A stretch of 64,000 nucleotides of DNA, from assembly GCF_026914185.1 (NCBI RefSeq), contig NC_070574.1:1860501-1924500 (forward strand), in the 5' to 3' direction. Under the pieces are notes generated by a model. It saw only the letters and a list, made by a program, of their open reading frames with translations. It was not told the origin of the DNA and did no database searches. Position numbers and translations under genes: made by a program. Source of the DNA: Puccinia triticina. Taxonomy: Eukaryota; Basidiomycota; Pucciniomycetes; Pucciniales; Pucciniaceae. Positions within the stretch are counted from its first letter, which is position 1. Every line of letters begins with the position of its first letter. Below, in pieces: positions 44,154-54,715 of the stretch.

Positions 44154-44420
44154 GTCAGTAGTGCCTCCTTATCTCTCATCTCTTTTTTACCCCCTTCCCC
44201 CCGATTACCTTGTTCTTAGCTCAATGCAACGAGGAATACTAATTAACTGTCTTTCAATCAGCTTTGTTACTCATTTTTGTCTGCTTTTTTTTTATTGGCT
44301 TGCTTGGGCCTGCTTCCATTTGCTCTTTGTTCTGTTAAAAACAAAACAGAGATTGGCTTCAAAAGTTTAGCAAGCCATTATGTAATTATTTTTGTCTATC
44401 TGCCTCATTACATATAAATT
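44154..44420. other. No gene seen
   Basis: T-rich sequence between the golgin relic and the foldback nest. Confidence 0.5.
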
Positions 44421-44606
44421 TAGGGGGTTAATAAACATACCCAGTTTTTCCGCGTTTGTACCCGGTTTTTGCGTACCCCCTTTTCTGCGTACGTACCTGG
44501 TTTTTTTCTACTCATTTCTACGTGACGCAAGTAATATCAAAATTCGTCTAAAATGATGAACAAAATTATCATGCAATCAGAATACCAAAAACCCCAATTT
44601 TAATTA

Positions 44607-46496
44607 CGGACCTACTTTGCGCAGCAGCAAAAAACTCTTCGCGCATAGAATCAACCATCCCCCAACGTCAAGCCCGCTGTGCGCGCAAGCCAAAAAATAC
44701 TTCGCACACAGCAACTTCCCCTGAAAGGAGGGGATTTTTCTCAATTTTTTTTTTGATTAATCAAAAGAGGGGGTCTTAACTGCCCTCTCCAAAAAATATT
44801 GGATTTTTTGGAGGTGTCCTTGTCATGTAAAAAAAACATGATTAATATCCAAAAAAAAAAGGCACCTGCTACCCCAATAGCCCACCCCGGGGCCTTTGTA
44901 CCTGCTCAAACTTAAGTGGTCGGGTACCCAGCCCCTCAAAAATAAAGTTCAAGGGGCAGCAGCTCCGGGCCCGGCTATCCCCCAGCCGCCATGCCGATGG
45001 CCGGCACAGGCCATCGAGCGGAGTTGCACACTCCCCCAATGACCGGCCAGCACATGCGTGCATGGGGCACAAATTACCGATCATCAAGGGGATTATGTAC
45101 TCCTCTTGATGGCCAATCTATCCCAGTCATCAAGTGGAGTACATACTTCCCTCAATGACCGGGTCCGTTCCGGTCATTGAGGGGAGTGTTCACTCCTCTC
45201 AATGACCGGAGCAATTGGGTCATCGAGGGGAGTATTGTGATTCCAGGAATGCTTGGACAGATTTTTGAGCTGTGGACTCAAAATCATGGAATCCTGACAT
45301 TTAAGTTCAGGTTTTCAGCCTTCCGCTGGGCAACAATAGGGGGCTGACATGCCAAGTTTGCAGCTGTGTTGGTCAGAAAGCCAAACTTTTACTGGTGCTG
45401 TGGCTCAAAGGCCATAACTTTAGCCCACTGAAGATCTTGAATTGTTCAAGCTTAAGCGGAATCACAATATGTACTCCTCTTGATGACCGGGTCCATGCAG
45501 GTCATTGAGAGGAGTACATCCTTCCCTTGATGACCGGGTCCATTCTGGTCATTGAGAGGAATGTTCACTCCTCTCGACGACCGGATCTTGGTGACCTGGT
45601 TACTCCGGTTGGCAAGAGGAGTGAACACTCCCCTTGATGACCGGAACGGACTCGGTCATCAAGGGAAGGATGTACTCCTCTCAATGACCGGCATGGACCC
45701 GGTCATTGAGAGGAGTACACTCTCCTTGGTGACCCAATTACTCCGGTAGTCAAGAGGAGTGAACATTCCTCTTGATGAACATACTCCCCTCGATGACCCG
45801 ATTGCTCCGGTCATCAAGAGGAGTGAACACTCCCCTCAATGACCAGAACGGACCCGGTCATCAAGGGAAGGATGTACTCCTCTCGATGACCGGCATGGAC
45901 CCGGTCATCAAGAGGAGTACATACTCCCCTCAATGACCCAATTGCTCCGGTCATCGAGAGGAGTGAGCACTCCCCTTGATGACCGGAACAGACCCGGTCA
46001 TTGAGGGAAGTATGTACTCCACTCAATGACTGGGATAGATTGGCCATCAAGAGGAGTACATAATCCCCTTGATGACCGGTAATTTGTGCCACATGCACGC
46101 ATGTGCTGGCTGGTCATCGGGGGAGTGTGCAACTCCGCTTGATGGCCTGTTCCGGCCATTGGCACAGCGGCTGGGGGATAGCCGGGCCCGGAGATGCTGC
46201 CACTTGAACTTTATTTTTGAGGGGCTGGGTACCCGACCACTTAAGTTTGAGCAGGTACAAAGGCCCCAGGGTGGGCTATTGGGGTAGCGGGTGCCTTTTT
46301 TTTGGATTAACATTATGATTTTTTTTTTTTGCATCACAAGGACACCTTCAAAAAATCCAATATTTTTTGCTCCTTCCTTTGGGGGAAGTCACTGTGTGCA
46401 AAGTATTTTTTGGCTTGCGCGCATAGCAGGCTTGACGTTGGGGGACGGTCGATTCTGTGCGCAAAGAGTTTTTTGCTGCTGTGCGAAGTAGGTCCA
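44607..46496. mobile_element. Long-TIR foldback (GGACCTACTTTGCGCA family) holding array C
   Basis: The left end GGACCTACTTTGCGCAGCAG and the right end are inverted copies. Similarity continues through CAACGTCAAGCC, CTGCTACCCCAATAGCCCA and GGTCGGGTACCCAGCCCCTC for about 430 bp, with small indels. AATTTTAATTA flanks both sides (44596-44606, 46497-46507), an 11-bp target duplication within the Mutator-like range. No transposase. The centre is palindromic array C. A relative with ends GACTTACTTTGCGCACTG lies at about 51105-52500. Confidence 0.8.
45020..46090. repeat. Palindromic minisatellite array C
   Basis: About 60-70-bp units: CCGGTCATCGAGAGGAGTAC, ATACTCCCCTCAATGACCGG, then AACGGACC or CATGGACC. 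A unique insert (about 45240-45465) starting and ending with GATTCCA / GGAATCAC divides it. CATCGAG, CATCAAG and CATTGAG are all common. Confidence 0.85.
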
Positions 46497-46644
46497 AATT
46501 TTAATTAATTAATTATTTTTTGCATAACCCCTTTTCTGGGGTATATATTGTGAATTGAATAAAGCTTGGTCTTCCCGGAAAAGTGCACCCGGTAAAGTTA
46601 TGTGGTTGAGCAGCTGTGCAGCGGTTTGTGCCGGCGTTTTTGAC

Positions 46645-46710
46645 ACACAGCCTCAGGATGATGACGTCATTCATCCAGCCCGGTTGGATGGTCATATCCT
46701 GAGGCTGTGT
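46645..46710. repeat. 66-bp hairpin
   Basis: ACACAGCCTCAGGAT and ATCCTGAGGCTGTGT are perfect 15-bp inverted arms around a 36-bp loop that includes GATGACGTCATTCATC, itself palindromic. Confidence 0.8.
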
Positions 46711-46775
46711 TAGAGCCCGCTCCATCCCGCCGGGTTTTGATTGATATCCCGTCCCGGTTCCCTCGACGACGCCGC

Positions 46776-46916
46776 CTCCAACTAGCCATCACTAAGATCC
46801 GATCCAATGGTTTCCGTGCCTACGCCCCCGCCACAAAAATTGCCGTCGTCCGGATGGCCCATCAAGGAATGGGCTTGCCGGAGATCCGTATTCGTTTTGC
46901 TTGTTGTAATCCGTGA
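46776..46916 (+). pseudogene. Tc1 transposase N-terminal fragment
   Basis: ITKIRSNGFRAYAPATKIAV, then VRMAHQGMGLPEI, aligns by eye with the start of the Tc1-1 transposase (FVKYSRDVKVIVVKLSLQRL, MLDEI). It is the DNA-binding helix-turn-helix region only. Nothing after PEI resembles transposase. Confidence 0.5.
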
Positions 46917-46950
46917 TAAGCTCTCAATCAGGCTCATCCTCTTTTTGCAG

Positions 46951-47668
46951 AGCGTGTGGAGATCCTCCCGATTTGCATCAAGCTGGATTATAAACCAAAG
47001 CGCGTGAATTATATGGCGCTCAAGGAAGGCAAAACAATCGAGTTGATGAACTTCTTCCACTTCAAAGGCTCTGATATGGTTCTAAGACATGTCACTTTGA
47101 CCGGGGTGAGTGAATCTGCTTGAGGCGCAGAACAAGTTTAGTTTTTTGAATTGTCATTTACCTACTGGCATATTGATCCAGATTTCACGCGCTAGTAAGA
47201 TAGGAGAGTTATTGCCAGAGATCTGGACGCTGGATGTGAAAGCGAACCAATTAGCGGATGTGATCTCAGGGATCGCGCCGGTGCGATTGGTGGTGAATCT
47301 GGGGGTGGGGATTGCGGATCTGGTGCTCCTGCCAATGGAGGAGATGAAGAAGAAAGATGGCCGGGAGTCGCGGGATCCAGAAAGGCACGAGCTCGTTTGC
47401 CAAGAACACAACCCTAGAAGTGCTCAAGCTGGGCGCTTGATTGACGATCGGGACCCAAGTGATCCTCGAGAAAGCCGAGGCTATCCTCGGCGCATCCACG
47501 GTCAATCATCCCCTTCGGGGCGAAACTATCGACCACCATCTGCCCCCAAACCCGGCTGCTCCGTCTTCCAATCCCTCTCTCCATCATCATCTGGAACAGG
47601 TCCTAAAATTGGACACTGAAACACTAGATGGGCTGCATAAACAATGTGGAATGCAAACCACTTGATAT
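46951..47668 (+). pseudogene. ATG2: Truncated ATG2, C-terminal exons only
   Basis: ATG2 is a large lipid-transfer protein of autophagosome formation. Two exons (46951-47105; 47182 onwards) encode its conserved C-terminal segment: IKLDYKPKRVNYMALKEGKT, IELMNFFHFKGSDMVLRHVT, then LLPEIWTLDVKANQLADVIS, GIAPVRLVVNLGVG, a frameshift near 47365, IQKGTSSFAKNTTLEVLKLG, a TGA near 47440 where Arg would be expected, and GTQVILEKAEAILG. The remaining roughly 90% of the protein is absent. The intron is kept, so it came from genomic DNA, not from a processed mRNA. It lies inside Tc1-2. Confidence 0.8.
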
Positions 47669-48284
47669 GCTCAAGTTATTGAGCCAAGGGGCTCAAATTC
47701 ATCTCTTTAAGGCTACTATTACTGACAGTTTTTGTTAAGGATTTAACAAATGTGTCAGGCTATGCAAATGTATGAAAAATACAAGCTAGATGTTCAGTTG
47801 TTTGCTCCTGAATCTCCTGCTGCTTCCCTCGCCATTGCTCCCCAACTCTCACACACCTTCCTTGTTTCTTCTCATCCACATCTCCAGCTGTCCCTTACCG
47901 ACAGCAATTTTTTCTTTCCTCCCACCCACCCTTCTTGGAAGAAGGTAGCGCTAGCTCCCATCTTCTCCGCTGCCATGCCGGCGGCACCTGTTTCTCTCTG
48001 CTCCAGGAGGAAAAAACTCACCCGTCACTAGTCCTCAGCGTCCGGTTTCTCACCCGCGACCATGGTTTTTTTTGCAAGTGACTTAGTAACCTGTTTGGTT
48101 ACAGGTGAGGCTCTCCACAAGAGTGGTGTTTAAAGTCTTAAGCTAGAACTAATGCCCTCGGATATATATAAAAAAACAAGCTAATTTCTTTTTAAGGCTA
48201 CAAATGGTTGGGTATTTTAAACTAGCATGCTTGAAGGGGTAATTATTTTCAGATTAGTGAGTAGACTATTGAGAGAACTTCAAT
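47669..48284. other. Tc1-2 internal spacer
   Basis: No gene supported. A forward open frame at 47750-48031 is Pro/Ser-rich and unrecognised. Confidence 0.4.
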
Positions 48285-49610
48285 TTTTAAAACTTTTGCA
48301 CATGATCTCGTAACTGGGCGATGAAGACATTGTGTAGACCCCAGCCTTTCATGATTTCTTGGGTGATATTCTTCGATTGGAATATCTTGGGGTTTTTGGC
48401 CTTGTTGTCTACAAGGATACAAACGATGCCCTCTCTCTTGCAAACACAAATCTTGACAAACTCAAGGTATTCGTCCAGGAGGTTCTCTTTGAGATTGACT
48501 ACTGACGAGGTATTGGAATCCACGGCAAGGCTGTCGATCTGGCTGCTTGAGTTGTCACTGAGCTTGCGCTTCTTTCAGGCGGAAAGCATCTCAAACTTCA
48601 AAATGGGTGGGGGGTCTCAACTGTCACTCCGTCCTGCCCTTCAAACTACAACACATGATACAAAATGTGTTTAGTATTTATCCAAATGGAATAAAAGGTC
48701 AGATTTTGTACTCACAATTGCTCGCACCCACTTTTGGACAATGGTCTAAGTGAGAGGACTGTATTGGGTTGGATTGGTGGGATCAATGTAGACAGGTAGT
48801 TTTTGTTTGTACTTCAGGTTCGGTGGGTGGGCGGCAAAAATTTGATTGACAATCACGTTGATTGCATTGAAATTACCTGGCAAAGCCCTCATCGATGGAT
48901 CTGCCGGATTCAAGGAGGCCGTTTGAGCAGCCTTTTGGGTCACAAGGTGTCTCTTGACTTCAACAACAGCCTTGGCTTCTTTGGCAACAACCTCTGGGTT
49001 GACCATTGCAAGATCCAGGCTTGCCTTTGTATGGTCCTTGCAGTTGGAGAGGACCGTAGCCATCCAGTGGGTGAAGGTCGCAGCGTCTTTGACTTGATAA
49101 TTGGAAATCGCCTTGAATTCATTGGCAGCTGGAAGATTCATTGAAATCTTCCAATCCATAGGCGGGTAGCCAGTTTTGAGAGCATCACGAATCAATTGCG
49201 CCGCACCATCAAACTGCTTGTTGCACGCTTGTGCGACGGTCTTGTAAAACTCCTCAAGGGTCAATGTAGCAGAGACCTGGATCATAAACTTTTTCGCGGA
49301 TTTGATTGTCCCGTAGGTATTTTTGGCTGAGGTTCTTGCAGACATTGGGTAAAAGAGCCAAAAACTCGTGCTGCAATTGATCACCTGCGGCTGGAATAAT
49401 TATTGGAAAAAATTGATTAATCTAGAAATTAGTCCAGGAATGAATAAAAGTTAGCCTTCCTTACCGTCAATACTGCTGGTGGTGAACCAATTCCGCAAAT
49501 TCGGTAGAGCTTGGAGGCGGAATGGTAACCCGGGGGTGGGTGTTCCCTCCCAAACAGATCAATCCCCAACCAAGACATTTCGAAAATGTTTGAAGAATTT
49601 AGAGGTTTTT
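48285..49610 (-). pseudogene. Passenger gene of Tc1-2, broken
   Basis: Reverse-strand remains of the Tc1-1 passenger family. From upstream: LQALPNLRNWFTTSSIDGDQ spliced (GT-AG) to LQHEFLALLPNVCKNLSQKY; a frame change; TLTLEEFYKTVAQACNKQFD; domain 1 (MDWKISMNLPAANEF, FTHWMATVLSN, LDLAMVNP); domain 2 (VYIDPTNPTQYSPLT, a TAG stop at 48746-48748, then VQKWVRAI); KRKLSDNSSS; and a SAM-like end (LDEYLEFVKICV, EIMKGWGLHNVFIAQLRDHV). At least one frameshift and two stops prevent expression as one protein. Its place, antisense in the right half of a TA-flanked element, matches Tc1-1. Confidence 0.65.
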
Positions 49611-50987
49611 TCAAATCCCAATTGTTTCAAAACTTTTGATGGCTGGAATTTTGGCAGCCTGGGAGGTTGGCGCTACGATCACCGAGGAGATCATTTCCTG
49701 GGTAGGGGGGCCAAATTGGGAATGGTGGAGAAAATCAGTCATTCATGCCACAAGCCAAAAACCGCCCAGCAGATAAAAAAGGGAAACGTACAAGCCCATA
49801 TTTTTGCACAGCAAACTGGTCTTCGAGTCCAAGCTTTCTACAAAGGACAATACTTAGGGAATAACTTTTTTTTTACATGTCACAGACGCACAAAAATTTC
49901 AGGGCATTTATGATTGTGAATATTTTGCATTCTCTGAAATTTATAGGATTTTCAGGGAGTGCGTAGTGGGCTTAGTAGGAAAATTCCCGCTAACTGAATA
50001 ACTTTTTTGTTACATTTCCAAACAAGCCAAAAATTCCAGGAATATTTAAAATCTGTATATTCTTCGTGTCCTGAAATTTTAAGCAATGGGGTGGCATAAA
50101 AACATGAGATATAAGGGGTGTGCGGCAGTCTTAAGGGGAAAAATCCAGCCAATTGAATAGCTTTTTTGTTACATATCACAGCAGTCTAAAAACTTGAGTG
50201 AAATTTCAAATATGAATATCCTCTGTGGCCTGACATTTTTAGCAATGTTGTGGCATTATAACATGAGATGTAAGGGATTCCCGGTAGTCATAATACCTAC
50301 TACTGCGCACCCCACATAAATCATGTTCTGATGCCACAACATTGCTAAAAATTGAAGGTCATGGAGAAGATGCATATTTGAAAGTTCGCTCAAGTTTTTA
50401 GACTGCTGTGATATGTAGCAAAAAAGCTATTCAATTAGCTGTATTTTTCCCCTTAAGACTGCCACACACCCCTTATATCTCATGTTTTTATGCCACCCCA
50501 TTGCTGAAAATTTCAGGACATGGAGAATATACATATTTTAAATATTCCTGAAATTTTTAGCTTGTTTGGAAATCTAACAAAAAAGTTATTCAGTTAGCGG
50601 GAATTTTCCTACTAAGCCCACCGCGCACTCCAAGAAAATCCTAAAAATCTCAGGTAATGTAGAATATTCACAATTATAAGTGCCCTGAAGTTTCTTTTGC
50701 GGCTGGGGCATTTAAGAAAAAAATTATCCCCTTAGTATTTACCCCAGAAACGCGGGTACGCAAAAAACCAGGTACAAACTAATTAATCATTGGGAAATTG
50801 AGTTTTTTTCAATTCTGATTGCATGATAATTATTTTCATCATTTTATATGAATTTTGGTATTATTTGTGTGGAGTAGAAATGAGTAGAAAAAAACCGGGT
50901 ACGCACGCGGAAAAGGGGGTACGCAAAAACCGGGTACAAACGCGGAAATACCCGGGTACATTTATCATCCCCCTAAATTTATTCTTT

Positions 50988-52616
50988 TGCTTGCAAACAA
51001 CACTGAAACAAATACAATACATGGAGTGTATCTGGTAAACGTTTTTCATTGAAGATGCAGAGCTACATGTCCTACTTTTTGTTTTTAGCCCTTATTATGT
51101 ATACGGACTTACTTTGCGCACTGTGGGGGCCGTCGTCTCGACGTCCCGCCCCCAGTGCGCGCTTTTGCCACGGCTCTTTGCGCACTGTGCATTCCCCCCA
51201 AAAATCGGCTTGCATTTCTTGAGATTTTTTTTTGATGAATCAATAGAATGACTTTTTATGATCCCCCTAAAAAATAATCAAGTCATTTAGGGGTCTCCTT
51301 GAGCCTAGAGAAAATTGACATGAAAAAATCATATTTTAACGCGGCAGGGACCTGTAATACCGCTTCCTGTGCCCCAGTAGCCCCAAAAATTTCACAGTAT
51401 CATGGAACATGTGCAAATTCATGACCTGATAATTTTCAGAATTTTCACCAGCTTTCCTTTAGCCCAAATAGGTATTGCATTTATTATTTTGCTTATATGT
51501 ATAACTTTTTTGTTACACACAACAAATGTACAAAATTTTGAGAGCACAGAGAAATATGCTTCAAATTAATTCCCTGAAATTCCTAGCAATAGTGTGTCAT
51601 TATAAAATGAGATATAAGGGGTGCGCAGCAGGCTTAGTAGGAAAATTACTGCTAACTGTATAGCTTTTTTGTTACACACCCAAACAGTCCCAAAATTTCG
51701 GAAATGTTTTCATTGTGGATATTCTCCGCGCCATAAATTTCTTGGCAATATTGTGTCATGATAACATGAGATATAAGGGGTGCGCGGCGGGCTTAGTAGG
51801 AAAATGGCGGCTACATGTATAGATTTTGTGTTACACACTGAAACAGTCTGAAATTTTCAGGAATGTTTCAATTTTGCATATTCTCCGCGCCATAAAGCTC
51901 TTAGCAATAGTGTGTCATTAAAACATGAGATAAGTTAGCAGTCATTTTCCAACTAAGCCTGCCGCACTACATCTCATGTTATCATGACACACTATTGCCA
52001 AGAAATTTATGGCGCGGAGAATATCCACAATGAAAACATTTCTGAAATTTTGGGAATGTTTGGGTGTGTAACAAAAAAGCTATACAGTTAGCAGTAATTT
52101 ACCTACTAAGCCTGCCGCGCACCCCTTATATCTCTGGGAAAAATTCTGAAAATTATCAGGTCATGAATTTGCACATGTTCCATGATACTGTGAAATTTTT
52201 GGGGCTACTGGGGCACAGGAAGCGGTATTACAGGTCCCTGCCGCATTAAAATATGATTTTTTCATGTCAATTTTCTCTAGGCTCAAGGAGACCCCTAAAT
52301 GACTTGATTATTTTTTAGGGGGATCATAAAAAGCCATTCTATTGATTCATCAAAAAATATCTCAAGAAATGCAAGCCATTTTTTTGGCGGAAAATGCAGT
52401 GCGCGAAGAGCCGTGGCAGAAGCGCGCACTGTGGGCTGGACGTCGAGACAACGACCCCCACAGTGCGCGAAGAGTTTTCCGCAGTGCGCAAAGTAAGTCT
52501 GTATGTATATGATGGCTGAAAACAAAAAATAGGACATTTAGGTCTCCATCTTCAATGAAAAATGTTTACCAGATACACTCCATGTATTGTATTTGTTTCA
52601 GTGTTGTTGCAAAACA
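50988..52616. repeat. 1.6-kb compound foldback
   Basis: TTGCAAACAACACTGAAACA at the left pairs with TGTTTCAGTGTTGTTGCAAA at the right. The arms continue inwards through GACTTACTTTGCGCACTG (a relative of the ends at 44607) and on to about 51450 and 52130. The middle (51450-52130) is a further palindrome built from the 160-bp monomer of the 31-kb and 50-kb foldbacks. TATGTATA lies outside both GACTTACTTT ends. Confidence 0.75.
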
Positions 52617-53254
52617 TCCAATTTTCTCTTTATTAGACCTTGATATAGCTGTTGGGGTAATCAAACTTCTGGTCTCTTCTCTCCTCCCATCACACACAAA
52701 TCCAGCTCTTTGTGTGTTGTTTCTTGGTTGCTGGTTATTTTTTTTATCCTCAAATCCTCCATATGTTATATTTGTTGTTTAGCACCTGGCAAAAATGAGA
52801 AGAGTGCGCTTAATGGTATGCTGCTGTCTATCCAGGTTTATCAATATAGACCGGTAGAGCAGGCTTACTGGTGCGGCTAGTTTGGCTTGTGACACATCAC
52901 TTTTGCATTATATTTCACGTGCTATTTTACTACAGTTTATATCTTTATGCCGCAAATTGACTGTTCAAGGCCTCATAGTTGGGTCATGTCATTTCTTTAA
53001 GGACATGCCCAAACCCAACCCAAAACCCAACGGTTCTTGGGTTGGCCTGACTCATTTACACCCTGAGGCTCACTAGACACTAGAGTGTGTGTGGGTTTGT
53101 CATGATGCAATCCACATCAGGTCATGAGCCCTTTTCACAAAATGTACTAGTCTTCTATCAATCAATTCTCACTGCCCAGTGTAGGGCTTCTCTCCTTATT
53201 TGTAATCATCATCATAGCTATTTTTTCCCAGCGTAGGGCCAATATTTTCTCTTT
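52617..53254. other. No gene seen
   Basis: AT-rich unique-looking sequence. Confidence 0.5.
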
Positions 53255-53345
53255 TGATCAATCATCAAGAAGGGATTCTTCCCTTCTTGATGTCTGGTTT
53301 GTAGAACAACTATCAAGGAGGGAAACTTCTCTTCTTGATGGCCAG
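53255..53345. repeat. Short palindromic repeat, array D
   Basis: Two units: TCATCAAGAAGGGATTCTTC with CCTTCTTGATGTCTGG, and ATCAAGGAGGGAAAC with CTTCTTGATGGCCAG. Same core and layout as arrays A-C, with another spacer. Confidence 0.6.
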
Positions 53346-53683
53346 CCCAGCTTCTGGTGGTGTGGCTCCCTCACTTGAACTTGGCCCAGGCTTTGTCCCA
53401 AAATTGCCAACTTTGGGCTGTACCAAGCGGAGTCGGTATTGTGCCACACAAGCTTTGGGCTTGGCCAAGCGGGCTTTAAGGTTGGCCATGTGGGCTTGGC
53501 ATTTTTTTGGCCAAACTTTGGTGCATGCCCAGGTGGGCTTGCAACACCATATGTGTGGATCTGGGTTACCAGAGATGAAGGATACAGTGGGCCTGGAACA
53601 AAATCAGTTGTGCCACCCAAAACAAAATCATGTGCCTGTTTCAAAGGCAGTCAATATGCACACACCATTTTGGCTTCAAAAAT

Positions 53684-54707
53684 TAGGGTTGACAATTAGG
53701 CGGGTTTGGGCCGCCCATGGGCTAGCTTGCCTCAGCCCGCGACTTGATTGGACAGGCCGGGCTGGGCCAAAACCTCAGATTTTGCTGTCTGGCCCAAACC
53801 CGTGTCCGCAATGAAACGGACACGGGCTGTCCAGCGGCGCCTCGTCGGGCCAAATGGCAGGCTGCCCACAGGCAGCCCCCTGGGGGCCCACGGGCCAGGT
53901 AGAAGGACCCTCAAAAAATGTAGTTTTGGAGGAGGAGACATGTATTTTACAATTCGAAGACATGTACTATGTAACTAGGGCAGCTACAAGCAAAAATTTA
54001 TAGAAAAGAATGTAAAATAAAGTAGTCAAGAAAGAAGAAAAGAGGCTACTTCTTAATCCAGTCTTGAGTGCATAAGAGTGCTTTGGTGGTTTTGTCGCTC
54101 AGGCGGCTTTGGTAGTTGTCCAAGACACGCCCCCCAGTTGAAAAGGCTGATTCTGATGCCACAGAGGTCGCCGGGGACATCAAGATTACCTTGGCGAGCT
54201 TTGAAAGGGTTGGAAAGCGGGAGGCATTGATCTTCCACCAGCTGAGGAGATCAAACTGTTCATCACTGGTTATGCCAACATTCCTCTCCTCAAGGTAGAG
54301 GTCTAATTTGGCACCCGGTGCATTGGATTGGCTGCTGTCTGTACACCAAGCTGCCAAGGTGAAGGGCACATAGTTCATGAAGATTAGATTTTCACAGGAT
54401 TTCCTATGGATTTTTTCAACCTTGTTCAACTCAGTAAATGCAGAAAAGGGAGATTTTCTCAAAGGTCCTGTGACCGGGTCTTGGATTCTGGGATGGCACA
54501 CTTATCATCTGAGCTTCTGGTCGCACCAGATGAGCAAGGCAAAGCCCACAGGCGGCAGACGGGCAGCCCGCGCCAACCCGCACCGTTTAGCAACTTTAAC
54601 AGGCCGGGCCAAAGCTCAATATTTCCACAAAAGCACTGTCCGCGCCCGGCCCAAACCCGACTGGGTTCAGGCGGCCTGTTGGACACCCGGCCCAATTGTC
54701 AACCCTA
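53684..54707. mobile_element. hAT element, deletion derivative
   Basis: The ends TAGGGTTGACAATTAGGC and the complement TAGGGTTGACAATTGGGC are flanked by a perfect 8-bp target duplication TCAAAAAT (53676-53683, 54708-54715). Near both ends GGGC/GCCC motifs recur. It retains only the C-terminal part of the transposase. Confidence 0.93.
54046..54501 (-). pseudogene. hAT transposase C-terminal dimerisation domain
   Basis: A 151-residue frame ending in the hATC signature: LDLYLEE, DLLSWWKINASRFPTLSKLA, VILMSPATSVASESAFSTGG, RVLDNYQSRLSDKTTKALLC and TQDWIKK. The N-terminal zinc finger and the catalytic region are missing. Confidence 0.88.
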
Positions 54708-54715
54708 TCAAAAAT

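Larger units (their letters stand above)
46548..49850 (+). mobile_element. Tc1/mariner-type element Tc1-2 with captured gene pieces
   Basis: The left end TTGTGAATTGAATAAAGCTT and the complement of the right end TTGTCCTTTGTAGAAAGCTT match at 15 of 20 positions (then GG in both) and are flanked by TA (46546-46547, 49851-49852). It interrupts the foldback element exactly where the homologous copy at 31384 is continuous, which supports these limits. Inside are a Tc1 helix-turn-helix scrap, ATG2 exons and a reverse-strand passenger pseudogene, in the same relative layout as Tc1-1. It has no catalytic domain. Confidence 0.7.
44423..50973. mobile_element. Foldback element (TAGGGGG...ACCCGG family), copy 2, carrying two insertions
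   Basis: The left end GGGGGTTAATAAACATACCC and the complement of the right end GGGGGATGATAAATGTACCC open inverted arms of about 170 bp. Both include CGCGTTTGTACCCGG and TTTTTTCTACTCATTTCTAC. The flank TAAATTTA occurs on both sides of GGGGG/CCCCC; it is palindromic, so a TA or a longer duplication cannot be told apart. Removing the insertions at 44607-46496 and 46548-49850 leaves a continuous element of about 1.36 kb similar to copy 1. Its right half is a palindrome (49853-50735, centre about 50295) of the same 160-bp monomers. Confidence 0.75.
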
